Below are positions 23,831-35,509 of a DNA stretch of 64,000 nt, one piece after another. Within the stretch, counting starts at the first letter, position 1. Every line of letters begins with the position of its first letter. The notes beneath the pieces were generated by a model that worked only from the letters and a program-made list of their open reading frames with translations, was not told the origin of the DNA and ran no database searches. This stretch comes from Kuschelorhynchus macadamiae (lineage: Eukaryota > Arthropoda > Insecta > Coleoptera > Curculionidae). The stretch covers positions 3,244,501 through 3,308,500 of the forward strand of contig JAUTXW010001600.1 of assembly GCA_030620095.1 (NCBI GenBank), read 5' to 3'. The position numbers were made by a program, and so were the translations under genes.

Positions 23831-24914
23831 CTAATAACATAAGTTTTCAATGTGAACGCCGTTTTTTTCGAAACAACATCGATAACCCCTTTGTAGCCTT
23901 TCTAAACTTGCTGTTACAATATGATTTTCCTGGTTAAGGCGGTTTATTTCATCGACAATTTTTCCCATGATCCCTTGAATATTTTCGTTTCGTTGTCTGT
24001 ATACGACGTTCTTCAAATGGCCCCAAAGAAATGTATCTAAAACTGAGAGGTCGGGGCTATTAGGCGGCCAAGCATATGTTCCATTTCGCCCTATCCATTC
24101 GTTATGGCGCCGATTTAAAAATTGAACCACATCATGCACGGCATGAGGAGGCGCCCCATCATGTTGCCAAATTAAATTCTGATATTCTGCCAATGGTAAG
24201 TCTTCCAAAAAATTTTCAATTTCGTTTTCTAAAAACTCATAATATCTGTGCCCATTTTAAGTCCCGTTAAAAAATATTGGTCCCAAAATTTTATTGTTTT
24301 TTATCCCACACCAAACATGAATAGAATTCCTCCCTTGAAATTTAATAGTCTGGAACTTTTTTGGATTTTCAACGGCCCAGTGGTGACTATTATGTCTGTT
24401 GAATACTCCCGATGTTGTGAAAGTACCTTCGTCGGTCCACACAATATTTTTGAATAAATCAGGGTCTTCGTTTTCTTGCCGAATTACCATTTGAGAAACA
24501 AATTGGAAGCGAAGTTCTTTTTGTGCCGGTGTTAGGTGCTGAAGTGGAAGGATACGAAAAGGCCTAAATTTATGAATTTTCAGAGTCCTGTGAACAGTCC
24601 CTCGGGTAACTCTTCTGCGCCTTACACCGCCACCGTACTGAACTTCCCGAACTGCATCCGAAATAGATTTGGTTGGATTAACTTGAAAATAATTTATAGT
24701 GGCCTGGTCTCGATTTCTTCTTCTTTGTATATTTCTTTTTCTATCATGTAAAGTTTTATTTTCCTCAAATAGGTTTTTTTGTCCTTAGAATTGTATTGAT
24801 GGATATATTTCTATGAAAATTTGCAATAAATCTTCTTCTTGCTTCTCTTGCATTTTCTTGGCACTTGTAAAATAGCATAACAATCTGTAGTCTCTCGGCC
24901 AAAGAGTATTTCAT
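23831..24914 (-). pseudogene. Mariner-like transposase (several lesions)
   Basis: Read from 24914 leftwards: MKYSLAERLQIVMLFYKCQE (N-terminus), a frameshift in the A/G-rich part near 24830, DAVREVQYGGGVRRRV (24650), LQHLTPAQKELRFQFV (24520), IVWTDEGTFTTSGVFNRHN (first catalytic D, 24420), GRNSIHVWCGIKNNKI, a break near 24250, and then a clean frame 24208-23831. The last has LIWQHDGAPPH (second D) and WPPNSPDLSVLDTFLWG (third D), ending ENLCY. Forty residues separate the second and third aspartates, unlike the DD34D of classic mariner and closer to the DD39D/DD41D groups. The frameshift and the break suggest it is inactive. The same family occurs as debris at 48805-49830. Confidence 0.8.
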
Positions 24915-25354
24915 TTCGACCAGAGTCAAATATATATTTTTTAGGTGAAGACTTCGACAATAATTAAAATAATGTCAATTTTTATTGACAAATCATTCAA
25001 ACGTCATTTTACCTTGATCACCTATACCAACCTATCGTATATTTTAAACAGGTGAAGCTAAAATTTTGTAAAACATTAAAATGTAATATAAACAGCTATC
25101 GTAAAATCAAATCTTTTAATCAGAACGGACATAAAAAAATCACTCTTTCCAAAAATCGTATAAAAAACGATACATTCAATTTAAAAAACACCTGATGCAT
25201 AGCGTAACTCTTTTGTTTCTGGTTCAAATATTTTTTCGATGATATTTTTGGATTTTACAAGAAAAAATACATCGATTGGCTATTTTGAATTTTTCCAAAA
25301 TACAAGGAAGGTCGAAAATAGGTCCCTGTTCAGTCCTCGCTGGAACACCCTGTA

Positions 25355-25380
25355 CATACATACATACATACATACATTAA
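25355..25380. repeat. (CATA)n microsatellite
   Basis: About six CATA units directly abut the right end of the mariner-like element. Confidence 0.9.
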
Positions 25381-25904
25381 TTCACTTACCATCCCTATTT
25401 AAATGAAACCACCGCTAGGATAATCCACTATAACATTTTATAAATATTGTTTATATTTGCTAATTTAAATTTATTATAATATTTGTATTTTTCGGGTTAA
25501 TAAAATTACATAAACACAAAACTTTTAAAAGTTCTGTGTTTTGTAATATTTAAATATTTTCACATATATTGTATTTTGTACTTTCCAGCAATATTTAGAC
25601 TTGCCACCATAATTTTGCATTGTCACTTGTTTATATAGGTTTACACTATACAAGACAAGATATTCAACACCATAATATTGTATCGTCGTCAAGTTTATGT
25701 ATATATACCGAATTCCTAAAACGGAAACTGTTTTGAACTTATTAGCAATATTTTATAACCACCCTGTATAAGATATTCATGATTGGACAACGTATTGTTG
25801 TATTGTCATCTGGTTTATGTATGTATACCAAATTTCAGTCCCTTGCGATAAAGGGAACAGCTTCAAAATAAGTTGCAAGATTTGACCCAAATATTTTATG
25901 AGGG
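25381..25904. other. Unassigned A+T-rich stretch
   Basis: No reading frame of interest. CACCCTGTATAA at 25761 resembles a transposon edge without a partner. Confidence 0.4.
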
Positions 25905-26300
25905 TGCAGTTTTGTTATGCTATCTTGGACTGATACCAAAATGTTACTAGTTCATCCTCATGTCACAGTTAATTTTTCTGCAAAATTTTAGGTAAATTGG
26001 ATAAGTAATTTTTCACCAAAATTTTTTAAACATTTAACTAGGCCGCCATTTTGGTCCGCTATATTGGATTTTTTCCAAAATATTACCAGGTCATCTCTAT
26101 GACTCTTAATTTTGGACCAAAATTTGAAGTCAATCAGATAAGTAGTTCTTTAGCTATGCCGCAGACAGACAGACACACCGACAGATTTGAGAAAATATCT
26201 TTTTCGGCATCTAAGAACCCTGAAACGTGAATATCTGGAAAAATCTCGGAGAGCGATTATTTCACGATTATATACTTTCCTTTGAAGAAAGTAATACAAA
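25905..26300 (+). repeat. Dispersed repeat, copy 2, with a terminal hairpin
   Basis: Same orientation and landmarks as 4140-4535: GGCCGCCATTTTGG, TTTGAAGTCAATCAG, TTCTTTAGCTATGCC and ACAGACAGACACACCGACAG, ending in a TACTTTCCTTTGAAGAAAGTA hairpin. Two copies 22 kb apart with the same end support a defined element. Confidence 0.6.
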
Positions 26301-26661
26301 TCCCATTAATTTCAAAAACTAATAATGAATGGCTGCACGATATTTTGAAAATATGTTATCGGTTATTGGCTAAAAACGTATTGCTTGTTAAATAAGTATA
26401 TTTGGCTGGTCATACATTAAAGTATTAATAAAAGTACCTACATATTAGGAATTACTTAATATTTCTAATATTACATTTAAATTCAAAACACATTTTTACA
26501 TTTTTCTGAGATCTTGAGATATTATTGATCATCATTTTACATTTGTATCTCGCAATATGTATTACGTGTGTCAACGTACTACACAAGTAAGAGTGTTTCT
26601 CCGAGTTTTTTAAACATTTTTCGGTAGTGTAGTTTGACTTAAAAGTTATTTGAAAGACGTG
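26301..26661. other. Probable 5' region of LINE C
   Basis: No frame. The 5' boundary of the LINE that starts coding at 26662 is not visible; its leader probably lies here. Confidence 0.4.
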
Positions 26662-28388
26662 ATGGGTGATAAAAGTGATCATTGTAAATATGGTGTTAAA
26701 AAAAAGATAATAAATAATCCGAAACTAAAGGAAAGAAGCTTTTCATTAGGATCAATAAAGGATTTTTCTTCCGCTGAAACAAATACCGTTACTGGCGTAG
26801 ATACAAAACTAAATAACCCACAGAAGCATGATAAGCCAAGGCAGGTAAATGCATATGAGAATAATACAGTTAATAATGCTAATCATGATAACACTGATAA
26901 CGGAATACCTAGCAGGTCAAAAAACTATGTCTCAACTGATATGAATGATACTCAACTATTAGGGAATATTAGCACGACCGACGATATTTTACCGATAGAT
27001 TCCATTTTCAAACCAAGACACTCTGTATCACGTACTCCACCCAGACAATTACTAACAACAAATTATCAGTTAGATTATAACACACCTAGTGCGAATTGTA
27101 ATGCAGACAAAGTATTTAGTGAGGAATCTATGTATTTTGCACACATTAACTCTCAAAAACGTCCTCGATCTGGTTCAAGCCCAGCATCTTTGGATCAGAA
27201 CTATGTAAAAAGGAAACATTTAAGCACTGAAGAGGCCAGTTTAAATAAAGCAAAGAATTCTATTATGCAACCAACAGAAGACATTTTGAATGAAGTTCTT
27301 GATGCTCCTGAAAAGATTCAAGAGGTTTCAGAGATTGTATGTCAAAGTGAAACAAAGGATTTCAATTCTGCATTTTTTACAGTTCATAGGCATGTAACAT
27401 GTAAGCATGTCAAATTGAAAAAAACAATATGGAACTAAATAACAGAATTAAGGAATTAACGGAAATCGATGCTCCTTCTTGCGCTCCGGACCAACTAGTA
27501 GGCACCACCAAGACACCTCAGCCTATTAATAGTGGGAGACCAAAATTTAGCGACGTAGCTAAATTCGTACCAGCCAGTAATAAACCCTTAGCTAATGCAC
27601 CTATTTGGAAAACACCGCCACAAAAAAAGAAATATGAAACCATTGTAAAAATAAAGGACCAGAGTGATTCCAGAGTGGTACTCCAAGAAGTTAAGAAAAA
27701 TCTGAAAGCTACTAGAACTGAAGGAAGTTTTAAAACGGTGAAGCATCTACAAAGTGGGAGTATTATTATTGAATGTGCAAATGCAAATCAGCAACAAATA
27801 TTAAAAGACACTTTAAGTAAAAAAAATATGGAAGTTAGAGACATTTTAAATACTGATCCCATGATAATGATAACAGGCATTCTCAAAGGGTTTTCGCCGG
27901 AAAATTTTATTAAAGAGTTTGTTGCTGAAAACCCAGAAATCGCAGATACTTTTGGCCAGGATGTTACAAACCAATTTAAATTTATAACTAAAAAAGAATG
28001 CAGGAATACAACTAAGGAGAACTGGATTTTTCAGACACCCCCTCAAATATTTAAATGGATTATTAGGAACAGTAACCTTAGATTTGATTTATGTCCCGTT
28101 TATATCCAGGAGTACACAAATGTCGCTTTATGTTTTAAGTGCTGCAACTTTGGTCATGTTGCGAAATACTGCTCAGCTAGTGAGTGTTGTTTTAGATGTG
28201 GTGGTTCGCATGATGCTAAACAATGCACGGCATCGAGTTTAGATTGTCCTAACTGCAAACAGTCAAAATTACCTGTTGGTGATCATACAGCTCGCGATTC
28301 AAATTGTCCCGTTTATATACAAAGAATTAAAAGAATGCAACAGTGCACAAATTATTTAACTACCGACAGTTTTTTATCCAAGACATAG
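26662..28388 (+). pseudogene. LINE C ORF1, Gag-like RNA-binding protein (one frameshift)
   Basis: ORF1 proteins of jockey-clade and related LINEs coat the element RNA. The ATG at 26662 opens a polar, disordered region (to about 27430). There the frame shifts, and a coherent second part (27429-28388) follows. It has a basic/proline linker, a region with DPMIMITGILKGFSPENFI, and three zinc knuckles: CFKCCNFGHVAKYC (28133), CFRCGGSHDAKQC (28190) and CPNCKQSKLPVGDH...C (28250). An LKKTIWELNNRIKELTEI heptad pattern across the shift suggests a coiled coil and shows the two frames were once continuous. The end overlaps the start of ORF2. Confidence 0.8.
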
Positions 28389-31251
28389 GTAAAAGCAGTA
28401 ATGGTCAACCTCTCAGGGATAGTAGTACAGGACAATCTGAAAGAGAAGATATGATTTTTATTATTTTCTATCAGAATGTACATGGATTAAATAGCAAAAC
28501 GGCTGACTTTTATAATTCAGTAAGTTTAACTGAAAATGAATATGATGTAGTGGCAATAAGCGAAACATGGCTGTCAGATAGTGTATATGACAATGAACTA
28601 TTTCCAGACAACTTTTTAGTGTTTAAAAATCGCAATAGGGAGGACACAAAACGTGGAGGAGGTGTACTACTAGCAGTTAAAAAACTTATAAGTGTAGTGC
28701 TTTAAAATTGGATTATAAGGTACCAGATATTGATATATTAATAGTTAAAGTATATACTACTGATACTAATTATTTATACATAGGTGTTGTTTATATTACT
28801 CCTAGTTGCTCAGCCTTAAAAAGAGATGAGCTGTTTTCATATATTGAAAGCTTAGAATATCTGTATCAAAGTAATTTGGTTATTTTAGGAGATTTTAATA
28901 TTACGCACTTAAATAAGTATTATGAAACTAACTATACAGATCAATATGTAGATATGTTAATGAATTTTTTAAAGTTTTATAATTGTAAACAAAGGAATCA
29001 TATTTCAAATGTCAACAACCGCTTATTGGATTTAGTTCTGACGAAAAATGAATGTGGTGTCTGTGAGAGTACATATAGTTTTGTTGCAAGTGATTCTCAC
29101 CATCCCCCTCTTACAATTGAGCTAAATCTTAAAAACCCAAAACAGAAATGTCTGAAAGACAGTATTAATTTAACTAATTATAACTTTAGAAAAGCAGATT
29201 TTCTTGCGATGTATCAGTTATTTCAAAATTCATGCTGGAATGACCTTCAATCTTTCAGTGATGTCAACATAGCTGTACAAAGTTTTTATAATCAAATATA
29301 CGGAATTTTTGATATATGTGTACCAAAGAGCAAACATAATAGTAAATATCCTGTGTGGTTTAACAAAAACATTATTAAGGATATTAAAACCAAAGATAAG
29401 TTAAGAATACAAAGCAGAAGAACTGGCAACCTAGAAACGTATAATAAGTTTTTAGATCTTAGAGCCAAAATTAAAAAAGACATCAAAATAGCATATGAGC
29501 AATATCTTAACAAAATTCAATCTGATATTAGTGAGGATTCGAGGTCGTTCTGGCAATATATTAAAAATACCAAAAACGCAACTGGAATTCCGGAAAAAAT
29601 GCACATGAATGGCGACGAGTTTTCTGAAGGCATAAATATATCGAATGCATTTGCTTCTTTTTTTAAATCTGCATACGTAAATGACTATCCTGATAATTTG
29701 AGTACTTATTCGACATGCTTAAATTCAGATTTTCTGTGTAGTCCAGAGGTAAGCTATGAGGATGTGTGTAATGCTGTTAGGGACCTTAAAATCAATAAAG
29801 CGGTTGGACCTGATCACATACCTTCATTTATTTTTAAGGGTATGATAGGATTCCTTAGTGAACCCCTTAGAATTTTGTTCAATTTATCACTAAAAACTAG
29901 TATTTTTCCCCAACTTTGGAAAGAAGTTAAGATATTCCCCGTGCTGAAGAAAGGTGATAAAACTGATATACAAAATTATAGACCAGTTGCTTTACTATCT
30001 TGTCCAGCAAAGATATTTGAATCCATTATATATAAATTTGTATATTCATCTGTTTACAATAAAATCACAGCAAGGCAACATGGTTTCTTAAATAAAAAAT
30101 CAACTGGCACCAACTTATGTAACTTTACCCAGTACATAGCCGAAAGCCTTGACAGTAAATGCCAAGTAGATGTGATTTACACTGACTTTGCTAAAGCTTT
30201 TGACAGAGTATCACATCACGTCCTCATGGATAAGCTCCATACAGAATTTGGATTTCATATAAACTTAGTTAGTTTCTTTCGGTCGTACTTGCAAAAAAGG
30301 CAACAGAGAGTGGTTGTTAGGGGCCATTATTCTGAATACTTTGAAGCTACCTCTGGGATACCGCAGGGCTCCAACCTGGGACCGCTGCTGTTCCTTTTGT
30401 ATATTAATAGTTTAGTTAAGGAAACCAATTGTTGTGAAATATTAATGTTTGCTGATGACCTGAAATTGTATTTGAAAGTACAAAGTATGGATGATTGTAG
30501 GATTCTTCAGGAAAACTTAAGTAACCTGTATGATTGGTCAATTAGAAATTGCTTACCCTTTAATATTAATAAATGTTATGTACTAAGTTTTAGTAGAAAA
30601 AATGTAAATTATAATTATAGTTATGTTATCGATGAAACAGTACTGTCACGGGTTGCTGAGATGCGGTATCTGGGAGTAACCTTCGATTCTCAATTGACTT
30701 TTAGGGCGCACATCTCAAACATAACAAATAAAGCATCTAAAATGTATGGGTATATAGTTAGAAACTGTAAGGATTTTAAAAATACTTCGTGTATTAAAAC
30801 TTTATATGTTTCATATGTAAGAAATGTCTTGGAATATTGTTCTATAATATGGAACCCGTATTATGAAAACCATAAATTTTCCATTGAGAAAATACAAAAT
30901 AGATTTTTAAGGTATATATACTATAAAGAAACTGGCATATACTAGCTACATATACCAAAAGCGGATGTAATGAATAGATATAATCTTAAGAGCTTAGAGA
31001 ATCGAAGGAATATGGTCTCTATTATATTTTTATATAAAGTTTTGAATAATTTGATTAACGATCCTGATATATTAGCCCAAATTAGATTTTATGTACCTAG
31101 TTATAGAACCAGAAATCCTCTGACTTTTTATGTAGATAGTGCTCGTACGAATTACCACCTAAATTCTCCAATAATTACTATGTGTAACTTATATAATCAA
31201 ATTCGTTGTGAAAAAACTGTGCGAGTTATTTCAAAAATAATTTCATATTAA
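28343..31251 (+). pseudogene. LINE C ORF2, endonuclease and reverse transcriptase (two lesions)
   Basis: The likely start codon is near 28450 (MIFIIFYQNVHG). Endonuclease motifs: QNVHGLNSK, ISETWLSD, VVYITPS, VILGDFN, SDSHHPPL. Reverse-transcriptase motifs: KAVGPDHIPSFIF, PVLKKGDKTDIQNYRPVALL, HGFLNKKST, DVIYTDFAKAFDRVSHHVL, SGIPQGSNLGPLLFLLYIN, MFADDLKLY. Two lesions are visible: a frameshift just before 28703, where one frame ends in TAA while YKCSALKLDYKVPD continues in the next, and a single in-frame TAG at 30943-30945, after which the same frame stays open to 31251. Everything else is open, so this copy died recently. Confidence 0.88.
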
Positions 31252-31322
31252 TGTTTGCTATTTTAAACTTAAGAATATTTCTCCTATTCTGTAATTGGAT
31301 TGTAAATCTGTTGAGTTTGTAA

Positions 31323-31353
<31 letters not shown>

Positions 31354-31355
31354 AT
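31252..31355 (+). repeat. LINE C 3' UTR and (AAAT)n tail
   Basis: A short 3' UTR ends in about eight AAAT units (31321-31355), the simple-repeat tail of jockey/CR1-like LINEs and the same tail type as LINE B at 14148. No exact target duplication was found upstream. Confidence 0.8.
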
Positions 31356-33029
31356 CAACTAACCATAATTTTAGAATATATTTTTATTTGTTCAAAAAGA
31401 ATTATTAGTGGTAATAAATAATGAAGTCGGCTCCACCACTGCGCGAAGTTGGCGGTATCGTCGACACAATACGAATTTCTGTTCCAAATGTTTTTTTAAC
31501 CATTTCAGTTGAGATCGTATATACTTTAACAGCTTAAATTTTGTATGTCAGACCGAGAGTTGAAACTAAGGTTACTAACTTTTGTACTGCTTTTTATTAT
31601 CGCAATAGTACGTATGTTTACAATATTTTCAGAAATGGATATTTGTCGCAATACTTGATCAATGATAATTAAAAATTAAATTTAACAACTAACTCCCTTT
31701 AAATGCCGTTTTAGTATTCACGCAAAACAATCCTCAGTAATTTAGAACAAAATGTAACATTTTCCGCTCTGGAATTTTCTGTTATATATTCGAAACATTG
31801 TCCCATTCGATTAACCGGTGACAATAAAACTCAAAACCCAATTAGACGAGATCATGAAACTGGAGCAATAATTGCTGATAAACCGGTACGAAGTTATTTC
31901 CGAACTGCTGATTAAATTCATAGTTCAGTTTTTGAGCTAATGGACTGTGAAATCAGCTAGTTAATTAAAAGTTTCTCATCATTATGTAATATAATAAAGC
32001 ACAAAGATTAAATAAACAAAATTGTTAACAAGAAAATGTGCCTGACTCCGTAGGATAGTAATTAGAAATCTCACATACTAGTCTAAGAGTTAGTGGTCTA
32101 TTCAAAAAACCAGTTTTGCACAAAGATAAAAAGATGTAAATGTAGGCAAACATGCCGTGGTTAAGTCATCTTTCCCTAAATTTTTGAAAATTATTAAAAA
32201 TATTGTAAAAACACTGCCTACAAGACTAAAATTTGAATACGTTTTGATTTACAAACGTTTTAGTTTTAAAAAAATGACACTCGATTTTACGATGGGGCAA
32301 CTTTTTATAAACTGAAATGTGATATAATTACAAAATATTTTTTTTCGCTTCTATCTAGCCTCCTGAATGCAGTAATCAACATTTATCTCTGCAGAAGTTC
32401 CCAATTTTTATTTATTTATTTATCTTTTAACCTTTTCTTAACTTCATTATGAACTTATATTTACCATCGGACATTTTAATGATTTTTAGTACACCGGTCG
32501 AATTTCGGCTACTGATTACGAATCCGAAATCAGATTTTTTTCGGCGACGTTTCGTTTCCGAGTTATAGTCTGTTTCAGAAATGTATAGAATAATAAAATG
32601 GGGAATTCCGTCCAGTTTGGCTGAATCTCGGAGTCGTCCATATGCGCACGTAAACTTTGTTTTTAGAAATAATAATAAAGATCTTTTAAATCCCATACCT
32701 AATGAGGTTTTACTGCTCTATAGATTACATTTATTACTCAAGGCATACATAATAGGTTAGAACATAACCCAAGTAGCTTTTTCAGTCGTGAATACGTCAT
32801 TGTTATCACAAATATTTTCATTGAAGTTATCGAAACTTGGTATCGCCACGTTCTGTTTAAACTGAGACTACGTAGTCATACCATTTTGGGGGAACAATTT
32901 TAGGGCAACAATTTCGTGAATAACATGTAACTCTGACTTTAACTATTATGTAGATAGTACGGAATTGTGTACTTCTATTTAAGTAGCCGAATAGTAATAA
33001 TTCACCCTATTCGTCACTTCCTTATTTCC
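31356..33029. other. Unassigned stretch holding short repeat relics
   Basis: No supported gene. The 89-residue minus-strand frame at 32427-32696 overlaps ATAACTCGGAAACGAAACGT-type text, which I recognise as a common insect repeat, so it is not called as a gene. A segment of about 35 bp near 32278-32315 (CGATTTTACGATGGGGCAAC and following) also occurs at 41700. Confidence 0.45.
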
Positions 33030-33037
33030 GTCTTTAT

Positions 33038-34512
33038 CAGTGGCGGCTATTCAGGTGAAGTAGGTGAAGTGCTGCTTCACGAGGAAAAATAAACAAGCAA
33101 ACATCTAACTATATTTATTATATATCCCTTAAAATTTTAGTTTTTACATTCATTTATTCACCTAATTGGTAAAAAATAAACTGTACATCTCGAATAAATA
33201 TTTTACTTGACCGTTGGCGGCATGTCTTTTTAAAACTTTCAATCGAACTTTATTATAACAACTATAAGAGTGGCGCAAATCGCTTTGACTTTGCTGGAGG
33301 TGCTAGGTTTAGATTACGATTTTCCTACTATGTTGCCATGACAACGCGTATCCGATAACGTCGAGCCCAGCGCCATACAACGCTCCCGGTGAATTGCAGG
33401 CGCAGTACACTACACCCACGTGTCGTTCAGGTTGCGGTGGTTGTTTACTTTTATTTTCGCGGATTTCGCTGCAACCGGTGAGTTCCTTTGCAGTTAACTT
33501 GACTGTTTTGTGTTATATTTATTTTTGGTGTTGTTACAACTTCAAATTTGAAGTTAGTAAATATGATTGTTCAAGACTGGAATAAATTCAAAGACGTCTT
33601 TGAATTTATTACAAACTGTGACAAATCTGATGAAAAATCAATCCACCTTGCACGAATTTGAATTGACGTTTCTGGCATTAGTGTTTAATGACATTTTCTC
33701 AATGACGGACATACTATTTGAAGTTCTTCAAAAAAAATCGCTTGACATTCATTTTTGCAAATCAAATATAAAATAAATAATATATATAAAAATAATCATT
33801 TTTTTAATACCATGTTTGATAAAGCAAATTCTATTACAGAAATAAATCATTACAAACGTGAGCTTGCTAAGCTTTCACCTGAAGAAATTAGGGCTAAGTA
33901 AAGAACCCTTTTTTATGAAATATTTTAATGGAAATGAAATTTTCTGAATATAGTTTAAATTTTCCGACTGGCCCGTATGAAAATTTGTTACAGTTATTTG
34001 GGGAAATAGTTTCAAAAAGCCAACGACTTAAAAATGAGCATGGTCTTATTTTTTCCAATGAGAGTAATTGGAATATATCGCTGCAAGAGCAACTGAAAAA
34101 AATTATTAAAAAATTAAATATATTTTTACCGAAGCATGTAAATTGTTTTCCCTTATTTTGACAATACCGTCGACAAGTGCTTCAGTGGAAAGAAGTTTTT
34201 CTTGCTTCAAATCTATAAAAACTTATTTAAGAAATACAATATCTCAAGAAAGACTTGCTTCTCTTGGCAATATTTTAATTCAAAAGGAATTTCTGGAGGA
34301 GATGAGGGCAACTCATCCATTTTATGAGGATGCTATAAATAAATTTGCTACTATGAAGGATAGGAGAATTGATTTAGTATACAAAATTTAGGTAAGTAGT
34401 AAAAAAATATTCTACCCCCTCCACATATAACAAAAATCTAGAAAAAAAATTATTGCGATATTGTCTTGCTTCATTTGCACTTCACTTAATTTTTCACCCT
34501 CGGCCGCCACTG
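33038..34512 (+). mobile_element. Deleted hAT element with perfect 8-bp target duplication
   Basis: Begins CAGTGGCGGC and ends GCCGCCACTG, flanked by GTCTTTAT at 33030-33037 and 34513-34520. At 1475 bp it is a deletion derivative. A leader matching 8010-8480 is followed by scraps of the transposase: FELTFLALVFNDIFSMTDIL with FEVLQKKSLDIHFC (33650-33760), then 34143-34391, which is a clear hAT dimerisation domain (TIPSTSASVERSFSCFKSIK, then ATMKDRRIDLVYK). The catalytic N-terminal half is missing, so it cannot move itself. It belongs to the same lineage as the fragments at 6.9-9.5 kb. Confidence 0.9.
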
Positions 34513-34555
34513 GTCTTTATTTAATGCGTTTTAAAAATATGTATGGTTCGTTCTA

Positions 34556-34770
34556 ATACAAACAAAACAGTTATGGCCACTACAAACACTCAAATTGAGA
34601 ATATGGTGTAGAGCGTATAGGATACATTATTGGTATTTGAGGTAGAATACATGCGTTTTACATATATAATTGTGAATAATTGTAAGTGAATATGCTGATG
34701 ATAGTCTTTGGTTTAAATAGTAATTATCATTAAATATCTTATTATAAAGAGTGATTCTTTTTTTAATATA
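34556..34770 (+). repeat. Duplicated block A, copy 1
   Basis: Matches 45185-45530 directly. Shared landmarks include AAACAGTTATGG, ACTACAAA, GGATAC-like and ACATGCGTTT text, AATAGTAATTATCATTAAAT and AAAGAGTGATTCTTTTTTT. The second copy has extra sequence in the middle. Confidence 0.75.
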
Positions 34771-34839
34771 ATGTTTAATTTGAATCCATTTTTAATCTTT
34801 ATATTCACAAAAACAAATATGACTAAATTAATCTAGTTT

Positions 34840-34886
34840 TATATAGACAACCTCTGTTAGCGTCAGTTGTAAATGTAGGGTTATGT
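34840..34886 (+). repeat. Duplicated block B, copy 1, left part
   Basis: ACCTCTGTTAGCGTCAGTTG and AAATGTAGGGTTATGT match the reverse complement of 46520-46565. The hAT element at 34887 splits the block; the rest is at 37590-38165. Confidence 0.7.
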
Positions 34887-34899
34887 CAGGGTAACCATA

Positions 34900-35010
34900 C
34901 GTACAGCATTTCGCTGTATTGTACAGCATTTGCAAAGCCTGTCCAGCATTGACTTCTGTACAGCAAACGTACAGCAAAACAGTGAAACTGTACAGCATGT
35001 CCAGCAAACA
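34900..35010. promoter_or_regulatory. Subterminal motif cluster of the hAT transposon
   Basis: GTACAGCATT begins at 34901 and 34921, GTCCAGCATT at 34941, and further TACAGCA or CCAGCA forms lie near 34959, 34970, 34991 and 35000. Asymmetric placement (many left, one right) is common in hAT elements. A binding role is inferred, not shown. Confidence 0.65.
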
Positions 35011-35509
35011 TTGAAAAATAAAGAAATGAAAATTATTACATTACGTATTCTTATCCTTATCGAAATACAAAATATTAAGTTTGTCGATAACTAAGCACAT
35101 CTCTACATTTTGAGTGAGCGATCTTTTGCCGCGGAACGTCACGTCGTCGTCTAGTTGCATGTTTTATCTCTTTTTGATCAATGCGTTTTTACCCAAAATA
35201 AATGAAATGAAAAATACCTGTGGATGAATCGAATACAGCAATATGGTACATTTTCGCATGTGTTTCTTTTTTGAGGTTATTTTGACATTGGGTGTTCCGT
35301 CTGTGATTCCCAGAATATACCAATTATTTTATTATATGAATAATACCTTCTTATCAATGTAAAGTGCGAGATACGGGCAGAAAGGGAAAAGGTATTTATT
35401 TGGTTTTTACTTTTTAGTAGGGAAATCTCTTTTAATCACATATAGGTGTTGATTTTATTTTACTCTTTTTTTTCTTTTTTTTTCTCAGCATTTGTGAGCA
35501 TACTTGAAC

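Larger units (their letters stand above)
23164..25354 (-). mobile_element. Mariner-like element with long (about 630 bp) inverted repeats
   Basis: The ends are CAGGGTGTTCCAGCGAGGAC at 23166 and its complement ending at 25352, each flanked by TA (23164-23165, 25353-25354), the target of Tc1/mariner elements. The inverted repeats run inward to about 23800 and 24730 and are nearly identical. They contain the promoter region and the start of the transposase on both arms. The unique centre carries the rest of the minus-strand transposase. A four-base (CATA)n repeat follows at 25355. Confidence 0.9.

Noticed and set aside
22144..25775. Possible large element between TATACAGGGTG and CACCCTGTATAA
   Set aside because: Only about 11 terminal bases match and inner sequence does not; CAGGGTG ends are common here.
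34690..34720. CTGATGA near 34696 as a hammerhead core
   Set aside because: No GAAA after a pairing stem at suitable spacing, unlike the two Penelope sites.
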